From Anaerorudis sp964444915 (lineage in GTDB: Bacteria > Bacteroidota > Bacteroidia > Bacteroidales > Dysgonomonadaceae): a stretch of 5,873 nucleotides of DNA. The notes beneath the pieces are model-generated. The model made no database searches. It was not told where the DNA came from and saw only the letters and a program-made list of their open reading frames with translations. Where the stretch lies: contig CAYUIY010000101.1 in assembly GCA_964444915.1 (NCBI GenBank), forward strand, positions 1-5,873. The letters run 5' to 3'. A program made the translations under genes and the position numbers. Positions within the stretch are counted from its first letter, which is position 1, and every line of letters begins with the position of its first letter. This document shows positions 1 to 5,824 of the stretch, in pieces.

Positions 1-1289
1 AAATTGAAGACCTTCGCAAAAGGCTCTTGATCACCTTGCTCTTTGTGGCGGTTTACCGATTCGGTTCGTTTGTGGTATTGCCGGGAGTCAATCCTGCCCA
101 ACTGCAAGCATTGCGTACCAGCGCCAGTGCAGGCCTTTTGGGATTGTTGGATATGTTCTCCGGTGGTGCTTTTGCTAATGCTTCAATTTTTGCATTGGGA
201 ATTATGCCCTATATTTCGGCTTCCATTGTTATGCAATTGTTGGGAATAGCGGTTCCTTATTTTCAAAAATTGCAACATGAAGGCGAAAGCGGATATACCA
301 AAATAAATCAGTATACTCGTTATTTGACGGTTGTTATTTTATTTCTGCAAGGACCGGCATATATTTACGGTGCATTGCGCGGGGCCATACCCGGAGGATT
401 CTGGGATTGGGTATTGCCCTCTACCGTTATTTTAGCGGCCGGCAGTATGTTCGTGCTATGGTTGGGCGAACGCATTACCGATAAAGGTATAGGCAATGGC
501 GTATCGTTTATCATTCTGGTTGGTATCATTGCGCGTTTGCCTCGTGCTCTGGTAGCAGAATGGGATCGATTGATCAACGCTCCGGGCGGATTGTTGGTTT
601 TTCTGATCGAAATACTTTTCTTGTTGTTGGTTACCGCTTTGGCCATCATGTTGGTGCAAGGTACTCGCAAGGTTCCCGTACAGTATGCCAAGCGCATTGT
701 CGGTAACAGACAATACGGAGGTGTTCGCCAGTATATTCCGTTGAAGGTGAATGCAGCAAACGTAATGCCTATTATTTTTGCTCAGGCAATCATGTTTATC
801 CCGATCACCATTGTGCAGTTTACTGCAAAAGAAGGCGGAGGTTTTTGGGCGGCGCTGACAAATTCGAACAGTTTTTGGTATAATTTCATTTTTGCGTTGT
901 TGATTATTGCCTTTACCTACTTTTATACGGCAATTACCATCAATCCGACGCAAATGGCCGAAGACATAAAACGGAACAATGGGTTTATTCCGGGTGTGAA
1001 GCCGGGTAAGAAAACGGCTGAATATATTGATACCATCATGTCGCGCATCACCTTGCCGGGCTCTATATTTTTGGCAATCGTTGCCATTTTGCCGGCATTT
1101 GCCAATATGATGGGAATAAATGCCCAATTTGCTCATTTTTTCGGAGGAACCTCGCTTCTCATCCTTGTGGGAGTTATATTGGATACCTTGCAACAGATAG
1201 AAAGTCATTTATTGATGCATCATTACGACGGATTTTTGAAATCCGGTCAAAAAATTAAAGGTAGAACAGGATCTATTGCGGCATATTAA
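1..1289 (+). CDS. secY: Preprotein translocase subunit SecY (5'-partial)
   Basis: SecY is the channel-forming subunit of the SecYEG translocon in the inner membrane. It passes unfolded proteins across, or lets membrane proteins out sideways into, the lipid. The frame is open to the left edge (first full codon at 3, reading IEDLRKRLLITLL), so the true start lies outside. The TTG at 27 falls inside this conserved N-terminal stretch and is not the start. There are 428 codons before TAA at 1287-1289; the usual family length suggests only some 15 residues are missing. Many hydrophobic segments are visible, including the first helix (about codons 9-27) and the plug/TM2 region around SGGAFANASIFALGIMPYIS. 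The cytoplasmic loop GFIPGVKPGKKTAEYID is the C5 signature. The C-terminus ends GRTGSIAAY. The gene sits 25 bases before map. Identification is very secure; only the 5' end is unseen. Confidence 0.98.
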   Translation, partial: IEDLRKRLLITLLFVAVYRFGSFVVLPGVNPAQLQALRTSASAGLLGLLDMFSGGAFANASIFALGIMPYISASIVMQLLGIAVPYFQKLQHEGESGYTKINQYTRYLTVVILFLQGPAYIYGALRGAIPGGFWDWVLPSTVILAAGSMFVLWLGERITDKGIGNGVSFIILVGIIARLPRALVAEWDRLINAPGGLLVFLIEILFLLLVTALAIMLVQGTRKVPVQYAKRIVGNRQYGGVRQYIPLKVNAANVMPIIFAQAIMFIPITIVQFTAKEGGGFWAALTNSNSFWYNFIFALLIIAFTYFYTAITINPTQMAEDIKRNNGFIPGVKPGKKTAEYIDTIMSRITLPGSIFLAIVAILPAFANMMGINAQFAHFFGGTSLLILVGVILDTLQQIESHLLMHHYDGFLKSGQKIKGRTGSIAAY

Positions 1290-1293
1290 ATTT

Positions 1294-1300
1294 AGGGAGG
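1294..1300 (+). promoter_or_regulatory. Shine-Dalgarno-like site before map
   Basis: AGGGAGG matches the anti-Shine-Dalgarno sequence well and is the strongest such site in the window. It ends 14 bases before the ATG at 1315, which is longer than the usual 5-9. No in-frame start lies closer, because TAG occupies 1312-1314 directly before the ATG. Whether it is used is uncertain, since Bacteroidota generally rely little on Shine-Dalgarno pairing. Confidence 0.45.
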
Positions 1301-1314
1301 GATTTTTCTGATAG

Positions 1315-2100
1315 ATGAGAAATAACAGAACGATCATATTGAAGACCGAGGAAGAGATCGAACTTATGCGCGAAAGTAACCGCCTTGTGGGAATGACGCT
1401 CGGAGAGCTTTCGAAACACATCAAGCCGGGAATTACTACGTTGCAACTCGATCGAATCGCCGAGGAGTTCATAAGAGATCATGGTGCCATTCCTACTTTT
1501 TTGGGATATGGAGGTTTTCCGAATTCCATTTGTACTTCAATAAATGAAAATGTGGTGCATGGTATACCCAATAATAAACCGTTGAGAGAAGGAGACATCA
1601 TATCCATAGATTGTGGTGCAACCAAAAACGGTTACTGCGGCGATTCGGCCTATACGTTTTGTGTAGGTGAAGTAGACGAAAAAATAAAAGCGTTGCTCAG
1701 AGTAACCAAAGAAGCGCTTTATAAAGGGATAGAACAAGCACGCGAAGATAATCGGATAGGAGATATCGCATGGGCTATACAAAGTTACTGCGAGTCGCAC
1801 GGCTATTCGGTTGTTCGTGAATTAGTGGGACATGGCATTGGTCGTGATATGCACGAACCACCCGAGGTGCCCAATTACGGCAGAAGGGGCACGGGCCCGT
1901 TGCTCAAAAACGGCATGTGTATTGCCATTGAACCCATGATTAATATGGGAAGCAAGAATGTAGTGTTTGAAGGCGACGGCTGGACGGTGAGAACAAAAGA
2001 CCGTAAGCCGGCAGCTCATTTCGAACATACCATTGCTATCCGCAACGGCAAAGCCGATATTTTATCAACATTTGAATTTATTGAAGAAAATCATATTTAA
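1315..2100 (+). CDS. map: Type I methionine aminopeptidase
   Basis: This cytosolic metalloprotease removes the initiator methionine from nascent proteins whose second residue is small. The 261-residue length fits the compact type Ia enzymes, which lack the N-terminal zinc-finger extension. The five metal ligands of the pita-bread fold are all present: D99 (ISIDCG), D110 (CGDSA), H173 (VGHGIG), E206 (AIEPM) and E237 (FEHT). Each is two positions later than its E. coli counterpart. The catalytic histidines H82 (VVHGIP) and H180 (DMHEPP) are also present. ATG 1315 is chosen because an in-frame TAG immediately precedes it and the family signature (IILKTEEEIELMRESN) begins about seven residues in. 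The order secY-map-infA is common in bacteria and places N-terminal processing beside translation and export genes. Stop TAA at 2098-2100; infA follows after 17 bases. Confidence 0.98.
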   Translation: MRNNRTIILKTEEEIELMRESNRLVGMTLGELSKHIKPGITTLQLDRIAEEFIRDHGAIPTFLGYGGFPNSICTSINENVVHGIPNNKPLREGDIISIDCGATKNGYCGDSAYTFCVGEVDEKIKALLRVTKEALYKGIEQAREDNRIGDIAWAIQSYCESHGYSVVRELVGHGIGRDMHEPPEVPNYGRRGTGPLLKNGMCIAIEPMINMGSKNVVFEGDGWTVRTKDRKPAAHFEHTIAIRNGKADILSTFEFIEENHI

Positions 2101-2117
2101 AACCAAAACTATTTTTA

Positions 2118-2336
2118 ATGGCTAAACAACCACCAATAGAACAAGACGGGGTCATAGTGGAATCGTTGTCCAACGCTATGTTTCGTGTTGAATTAGATAA
2201 TGGACATGAAATTACAGCTCATATTTCCGGGAAAATGCGGATGAATTATATTCGTATTTTACCGGGTGACCGAGTGCGCGTGGAAATGTCGCCATATGAC
2301 CTTACGAAAGGTAGAATTACATTTAGATATAAATAA
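2118..2336 (+). CDS. infA: Translation initiation factor IF-1
   Basis: IF-1 is a small cytosolic protein that binds the 30S A site during initiation and cooperates with IF-2 and IF-3. At 72 residues it is exactly family size and consists of a single S1-type OB fold. Recognisable family stretches are IEQDGVIVESLSNAMFRVEL near the N-terminus, the RNA-contacting SGKMRMNYIRILPGD (37-51), and the C-terminal SPYDLTKGRITFRYK. The start is fixed by the conserved MAK beginning. The preceding 17 bases are A/T-rich with no Shine-Dalgarno sequence, as is usual in Bacteroidota. It is followed by rpmJ after 21 bases, the standard infA-rpmJ pairing. Nothing looks broken or unusual. Confidence 0.98.
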   Translation: MAKQPPIEQDGVIVESLSNAMFRVELDNGHEITAHISGKMRMNYIRILPGDRVRVEMSPYDLTKGRITFRYK

Positions 2337-2341
2337 AGAAT

Positions 2342-2347
2342 AAAGGA
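2342..2347 (+). promoter_or_regulatory. Weak Shine-Dalgarno-like site before rpmJ
   Basis: AAAGGA ends 10 bases upstream of the rpmJ ATG at 2358, a workable spacing for ribosome binding. It supports that start, which is in any case fixed by the MKVKASIKK family beginning. In an A-rich region such a short match may be chance. Confidence 0.35.
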
Positions 2348-2357
2348 ATACAACGAT

Positions 2358-2474
2358 ATGAAAGTAAAAGCATCGATAAAGAAACGTTCGGCCGACTGCC
2401 AAATCGTCAGAAGAAAAGGCCGTTTATATGTAATCTGTAAAAAGAACCCCCGATACAAACAACGTCAGGGTTAA
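2358..2474 (+). CDS. rpmJ: 50S ribosomal protein L36 (bL36)
   Basis: This is the smallest ribosomal protein; it sits in the large subunit and contacts 23S rRNA. The 38-codon frame from ATG 2358 to TAA 2472-2474 reads MKVKASIKKRSADC..., ending in NPRYKQRQG, and has exactly the usual family length. Classical L36 is a zinc ribbon with ligands Cys11, Cys14, Cys27 and His33 (E. coli numbering). Here position 11 is Ser, Cys14 and Cys27 remain, and position 33 is Tyr, so normal four-ligand zinc binding is not expected. Zinc-less (C-) L36 forms are known and are used by some bacteria under zinc limitation; this one sits in the main operon and looks like the primary copy. It lies between infA and rpsM, the conserved position. 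Identification is secure; the zinc-loss reading follows from the residues seen. Confidence 0.96.
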   Translation: MKVKASIKKRSADCQIVRRKGRLYVICKKNPRYKQRQG

Positions 2475-2516
2475 TACGATTATTGTTATTATTGTAATCA
2501 AATAATTAGAAAATAT

Positions 2517-2897
2517 ATGGCAATACGAATTGTAGGAGTCGATTTACCGCAAAATAAGCGAGGCGAAGTAGCTCTCACTTATATCTATGGTATTGGACGC
2601 AGCTCAGCTAACCGCATTTTGGCAAAAGCGGAAGTTGATAGAGATATTAAAGTAAAAGACTGGACGGATGATCAGATTGCCCGTATTCGTGAAATTATTT
2701 CCAGCGAGTACAAGGTGGAAGGAGATCTTCGTGCCGAAGTGCAGATGAATATTAAACGACTGATGGATATTGGATGTTATCGAGGTATTCGTCATCGTTT
2801 GGGATTACCGGTACGCGGCCAGAAAACCAAAACGAATGCCCGTACCCGGAAAGGTAGAAAGAAAACAGTTGCTAACAAGAAGAAAGCTACTAAATAA
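2517..2897 (+). CDS. rpsM: 30S ribosomal protein S13 (uS13)
   Basis: S13 sits in the head of the small subunit, where it contacts the P-site tRNA and forms intersubunit bridges with the 50S. The protein is 126 residues, close to the usual 115-125. The N-terminal helical domain contains VALTYIYGIGRSSANRIL (about 18-35), the helix-two-turn-helix region. The basic C-terminal tail carries the signature RGIRHRLGLPVRGQKTKTNA (89-108), then a lysine/arginine-rich end (RKGRKKTVANKKKATK) expected to thread into 16S rRNA. The start ATG 2517 gives the conserved MAIRIVGVDLP beginning; the 42 bases before it are A/T-rich without a Shine-Dalgarno sequence. It opens the alpha-operon order rpsM-rpsK-rpsD-rpoA-rplQ and is 12 bases from rpsK. 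Confidence 0.98.
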   Translation: MAIRIVGVDLPQNKRGEVALTYIYGIGRSSANRILAKAEVDRDIKVKDWTDDQIARIREIISSEYKVEGDLRAEVQMNIKRLMDIGCYRGIRHRLGLPVRGQKTKTNARTRKGRKKTVANKKKATK

Positions 2898-2909
2898 CAT
2901 ATAAAAAAT

Positions 2910-3299
2910 ATGGCAAAAAGAACAACTGCATCGAAAAGAAAAAATGTCAAGGTAAGTGCTGAAGGTCAAGCGCATATTTCGTCTTCTTTCAATAATATTA
3001 TTGTATCGTTGACCAACGAAAACGGCGACGTGATCAGTTGGTCGTCTGCAGGTAAAATGGGATTCAGAAGTTCAAAAAAGAACACACCATATGCTGCACA
3101 AATGGTGGCGCAAGATTGCGCAAAAATTGCGTTTGATTTGGGACTTCGCAAGGTAAAAGTTTTTGTGAAGGGGCCGGGTAATGGTCGCGAAGCAGCCATC
3201 AGAACCATTCATGCTTCGGGCATTGAGGTAATCGAGATTGTAGACGTTACCCCCATCCCTCACAACGGGTGCCGTCCACCAAAAGCAAGAAGAGTTTAA
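2910..3299 (+). CDS. rpsK: 30S ribosomal protein S11 (uS11)
   Basis: S11 lies on the platform of the small subunit next to the mRNA exit region and binds 16S rRNA. The 129-residue length is the same as in E. coli. The signature blocks are visible: AHISSSFNNIIVSLTNENGD (21-40), KGPGNGREAAIR (87-98) and the C-terminal DVTPIPHNGCRPPKARRV (112-129). The last block holds the Asn119-Gly120 pair which, in E. coli S11, is the site of isoaspartate formation, so the same modification could occur here (inference). ATG 2910 is chosen for the MAKRT start; the upstream sequence is A-rich with no Shine-Dalgarno sequence. It is 12 bases after rpsM and 49 bases before rpsD, the longest internal gap in the cluster. 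Confidence 0.98.
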   Translation: MAKRTTASKRKNVKVSAEGQAHISSSFNNIIVSLTNENGDVISWSSAGKMGFRSSKKNTPYAAQMVAQDCAKIAFDLGLRKVKVFVKGPGNGREAAIRTIHASGIEVIEIVDVTPIPHNGCRPPKARRV

Positions 3300-3348
3300 T
3301 TGTACAGTTTAAGATTTCAAATAAAAAAGTTTAATTCGTTAAAAAGAA

Positions 3349-3954
3349 ATGGCAAGATATACTGGTCCAAGATCAAAAATCGCTCGTAAATTTGGTGAAC
3401 CTATTTTCGGTCCCGATAAAGTTCTTTCTAAAAAGAATTATCCACCGGGACAACACGGAAATAGCCGCCGAAGAAAAACGTCGGAATACGGCATTCAGTT
3501 ACGTGAAAAGCAACGTGCCAAATACACCTATGGCGTTTTGGAAAAACAATTTCGCCTTACATTTGAACGTGCCGAACGCAGTCGCGGCATCACCGGTGAA
3601 GTATTGCTTCAATTACTGGAATCGCGGCTCGACAACATCGTTTATCGTTTAGGAATTGCTCCTACCCGAGCAGCTGCACGTCAGTTGGTAAATCATCGTC
3701 ACATTACCGTCAACGGTAAGGTGGTGAATATTCCTTCTTATACCGTTAAGCCGGGCGACATTGTAGGTGTAAGAGAAAAATCGAAATCATTGGAAGTTAT
3801 TTCGAATGCCCTCACAGGGTTTAATCATAGTAAATATCCTTGGTTGGAATGGGATAGAGCATCGTTCTGCGGCAAATTGCTGTATTTGCCCGAGCGAGCC
3901 GATATCCCTGAAAACATTAAAGAACAGTTGATCGTAGAATTATATTCTAAATAA
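3349..3954 (+). CDS. rpsD: 30S ribosomal protein S4 (uS4)
   Basis: S4 is a primary 16S rRNA binder that nucleates assembly of the small-subunit body and helps line the mRNA entry channel. The 201 residues comprise the N-terminal region (MARYTGPRSKIARKFGEPIF), the helical part with SRRRKTSEYGIQLREKQRAK (39-58), and an S4 RNA-binding domain at roughly 91-153 (SRLDNIVYRLGIAPTRAAAR, NHRHITVNGKVV). The N-terminal zinc-binding cysteine cluster found in some S4 proteins is absent; the only cysteine is C174. In E. coli, S4 represses its own operon by binding a pseudoknot around the rpsM start; no such structure is evident here. The start is set by the conserved MARYTGP. Downstream, rpoA begins after 16 bases. 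Confidence 0.98.
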   Translation: MARYTGPRSKIARKFGEPIFGPDKVLSKKNYPPGQHGNSRRRKTSEYGIQLREKQRAKYTYGVLEKQFRLTFERAERSRGITGEVLLQLLESRLDNIVYRLGIAPTRAAARQLVNHRHITVNGKVVNIPSYTVKPGDIVGVREKSKSLEVISNALTGFNHSKYPWLEWDRASFCGKLLYLPERADIPENIKEQLIVELYSK

Positions 3955-3970
3955 ATAATAACAACATTAC

Positions 3971-4972
3971 ATGGCAATATTAGCATTTCAGAAACCCGAT
4001 AAAGTAATCATGTTGCAGGAGGATCCTTTCCACGGAAAGTTCGAATTCCGACCGCTTGAACCGGGCTATGGCATTACTATTGGCAATGCATTACGTCGTA
4101 TTCTGCTTTCTTCACTTGAAGGATTTGCAGTTACATCCATAAAAATCGATGGCGTAGAGCACGAGTTTGCTTCTATACCCGGTATTATCGAAGATGTAAC
4201 AGGTATCATTCTCAATTTAAAGAAAGTACGGTTTAAACGTTTGGTCGAAGAATTCGAGTCCGAGAAAGTAAGCCTTCACATTTCGGGAACAGAAGTGTTC
4301 AAAGCCGGGGATATTGGTAAAGTATTGACAGGTTTCGAGGTATTAAACCCCGACTTGGAAATATGCCATATGGAAAAGAAGGCAGAGATTCGTATCGAAC
4401 TCTCCATCAATAAAGGTCGTGGCTATGTTCCTGCCGATGAAAATCGCACCCTGCTACCTCCTGATGATGTGCAAACAATTGCCATTGACTCTATTTTCAC
4501 CCCGATCCGAAATGTAAAATACGAGATCGAAAATTACCGTATCGAACAAAAAACGGATTACGAAAAATTGATTATTGAGGTTTCTACCGATGGTTCTATT
4601 CGGCCAAAAGAGGCATTAAAAGAAGCAGCAAAAATACTTATTCAGCATTTTGCATTGTTTTCTGACGATGACAAAATCATGATCGAATCTCCCGATTCCG
4701 ATAGTATCGAAGAGTTCGACGAAGAAGTACTCCATATGCGTCAGCTTCTCAAACGTAAGTTATCCGACTTGGATCTCTCGGTACGCGCACTTAACTGTCT
4801 CAAGGCAGCCGATGTAGAAACACTTGGCCAACTGGTTTCCTATACCAGAAACGATCTTCTTAAATTCCGAAATTTCGGGAAGAAGTCGCTTATTGAGTTG
4901 GAAGAACTCCTCGCCGGAATGAATTTGACGTTCGGTATGGATGTTTCGAAATATAAATTAGATAAAGATTAA
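3971..4972 (+). CDS. rpoA: DNA-directed RNA polymerase subunit alpha
   Basis: The alpha dimer is the scaffold on which beta and beta' assemble, and its C-terminal domain contacts UP-element DNA and activators. The protein has 333 residues, the usual size. The N-terminal dimerisation/assembly domain (about 1-232) contains PGYGITIGNALRRILLSSLE (31-50). An acidic linker (about 231-254, with SDDDK and EEFDEE) leads into the C-terminal domain (about 259-325). There SVRALNCLKAAD places R272 and N275 at the positions of E. coli R265 and N268, and NFGKKSL (301-307) matches the second helix-hairpin-helix contact. The DNA-binding face therefore looks intact. ATG 3971 lacks a Shine-Dalgarno sequence (spacer TAATAACAACATTAC). 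rplQ starts five bases after the stop, suggesting tight co-translation. Confidence 0.98.
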   Translation: MAILAFQKPDKVIMLQEDPFHGKFEFRPLEPGYGITIGNALRRILLSSLEGFAVTSIKIDGVEHEFASIPGIIEDVTGIILNLKKVRFKRLVEEFESEKVSLHISGTEVFKAGDIGKVLTGFEVLNPDLEICHMEKKAEIRIELSINKGRGYVPADENRTLLPPDDVQTIAIDSIFTPIRNVKYEIENYRIEQKTDYEKLIIEVSTDGSIRPKEALKEAAKILIQHFALFSDDDKIMIESPDSDSIEEFDEEVLHMRQLLKRKLSDLDLSVRALNCLKAADVETLGQLVSYTRNDLLKFRNFGKKSLIELEELLAGMNLTFGMDVSKYKLDKD

Positions 4973-4977
4973 CAGGA

Positions 4978-5745
4978 ATGAGACATAGACGTAAAAACAA
5001 TCATTTAGGACGTAAAAAAGGGCACCGCGAAGCCATGCTTTCCAACATGGCGACCTCGCTCATCATGCATAAACGTATTTATACTACTGTTCCCAAAGCC
5101 AAAGAATTGCGCCGATTTGTGGAGCCTCTCATTACGCGATCGAAGGAAGATACCACCCATTCTCGAAGAGTTGTATTCAGTGCATTAAGAAACAAATATG
5201 CGGTGACGGAGCTTTTTCAAACGGTATCGCAAAAGATAGGCGATCGTCCCGGAGGTTACACCCGTATCATTAAAACAGGATATCGCTTGGGCGACAACGC
5301 TCCCATGTGCTTTATCGAACTGGTAGATTTCAACGAAAACATGCTCAAGGAAACCGGGCCTAAGAGAACCCGGACGCGCCGTTCGCGTAGAAAATCCACA
5401 GCTAAAACAGCCGGTGCCGCAGCCTCTACAACCGGTGCTGCAACCTCTGCCGCCGATACTTCCGTTGCCGATGTAGAGGCAAAAGGGGAAGTAAAAGCCG
5501 AAAAGGCCGAAAAAGCCAAAGGAAAAGCTACAGGAGAAAGCACCAAAAAGGCAAAGCAAGATAATGTGAAAGCGAAAGCCGAAGAAGTGCAGGAAGTGAA
5601 AGCCGCAGCAGAAACTTCTGCTGAAGAAACTCCTCAAGCCGAAACCGCTTCGACTGAAAAAGTAGAAAAGAAAGAAGAAAAAGAGGATAAGAAAGAAGAA
5701 AAGCCTCAAGATAAAGCCGAGGCCGACGAAGATACAAAAGGTTGA
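4978..5745 (+). CDS. rplQ: 50S ribosomal protein L17 (bL17) with long charged C-terminal tail
   Basis: L17 binds 23S rRNA near the polypeptide exit tunnel. The core (about 1-118) is typical: MRHRRKNNHLGRKKGHREAM, TTVPKAKELRRFVEPLITRS (36-55), RPGGYTRIIKTGYRLGDNAP (90-109) and ending IELVDF. E. coli L17 stops about ten residues later. Here the frame continues to 255 residues. Residues 129-139 are strongly basic (KRTRTRRSRRK), 140-164 are Ala/Thr/Ser-rich, and 165-255 are dominated by Lys, Ala and Glu, closing with an acidic end (EADEDTKG). Bacteroidota L17 proteins usually carry some Ala/Lys/Glu tail, but I recall shorter ones. The tail is expected to be disordered and its role is unknown. The start follows rpoA by five bases; AGGA abuts the ATG, too close to act as a normal Shine-Dalgarno site. 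Stop TGA at 5743-5745; a terminator follows. Confidence 0.97.
   Translation: MRHRRKNNHLGRKKGHREAMLSNMATSLIMHKRIYTTVPKAKELRRFVEPLITRSKEDTTHSRRVVFSALRNKYAVTELFQTVSQKIGDRPGGYTRIIKTGYRLGDNAPMCFIELVDFNENMLKETGPKRTRTRRSRRKSTAKTAGAAASTTGAATSAADTSVADVEAKGEVKAEKAEKAKGKATGESTKKAKQDNVKAKAEEVQEVKAAAETSAEETPQAETASTEKVEKKEEKEDKKEEKPQDKAEADEDTKG
5362..5742 (+). repeat. Low-complexity Lys/Ala/Glu coding tract in rplQ
   Basis: This tract encodes residues 129-255 of L17. It is built of irregularly repeated codons for Lys, Ala and Glu, for example KAEKAEKAKGKA (nt 5494-5529) and KKEEKEDKKEEK (nt 5668-5703). The short purine-rich units are degenerate rather than perfect tandem copies. Such tracts can change length by replication slippage. 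The reading frame stays open throughout and codon choice resembles the core, so I see no frameshift. Confidence 0.7.
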
Positions 5746-5792
5746 TGAAACTTCCGGACAGGAATTGAAGCTAAACGCTAAGAAAAGCAGTG

Positions 5793-5824
5793 AGCGCTAC
5801 GAATTTATCCGTAGCGCTTTTTCT
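5793..5824 (+). terminator. Rho-independent terminator of the ribosomal cluster
   Basis: A perfect 9-bp stem, AGCGCTACG (5793-5801) with CGTAGCGCT (5810-5818), encloses an 8-base loop (AATTTATC). It is followed by a T-tract running 5818-5822, then CT. It lies 47 bases after the rplQ stop on the same strand and is the only convincing terminator in the window, so it marks the end of the transcription unit. The group II intron-like sequence begins at the base after 5824. Confidence 0.92.

Noticed and set aside
27..29. TTG as the start codon of secY
   Set aside because: The frame is open upstream to the window edge and reads IEDLRKRL, a conserved SecY N-terminal stretch, so the real start is outside the window.
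456..1208. Long reverse-strand open frame (250 codons) across secY
   Set aside because: It lies wholly opposite the well-conserved secY frame, and its translation is a mix of Arg/Asn/Gln/His with no recognisable family. It is a shadow of the coding strand.
2475..2516. Possible S4-type autoregulatory leader or promoter before rpsM
   Set aside because: The 42-base spacer is A/T-rich with no clear stem and no TAnnTTTG-type promoter element; too short for the E. coli-like pseudoknot.
5185..5709. Reverse-strand open frame (174 codons) across rplQ
   Set aside because: Its Phe/Leu/Ser/Cys-rich translation simply mirrors the purine-rich Lys/Glu/Ala codons of the L17 tail; no start context or family match.
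5745..5768. ATG overlapping the rplQ TGA stop, frame MKLPDRN then stop
   Set aside because: Seven codons only; the ATGA-type overlap is suggestive of coupling but nothing supports a real product.
5740..5780. Frameshift truncating a still longer L17
   Set aside because: Reading beyond 5745 in the other frames quickly meets stops or loses the Lys/Ala/Glu character, and the terminator follows closely, so the TGA looks genuine.
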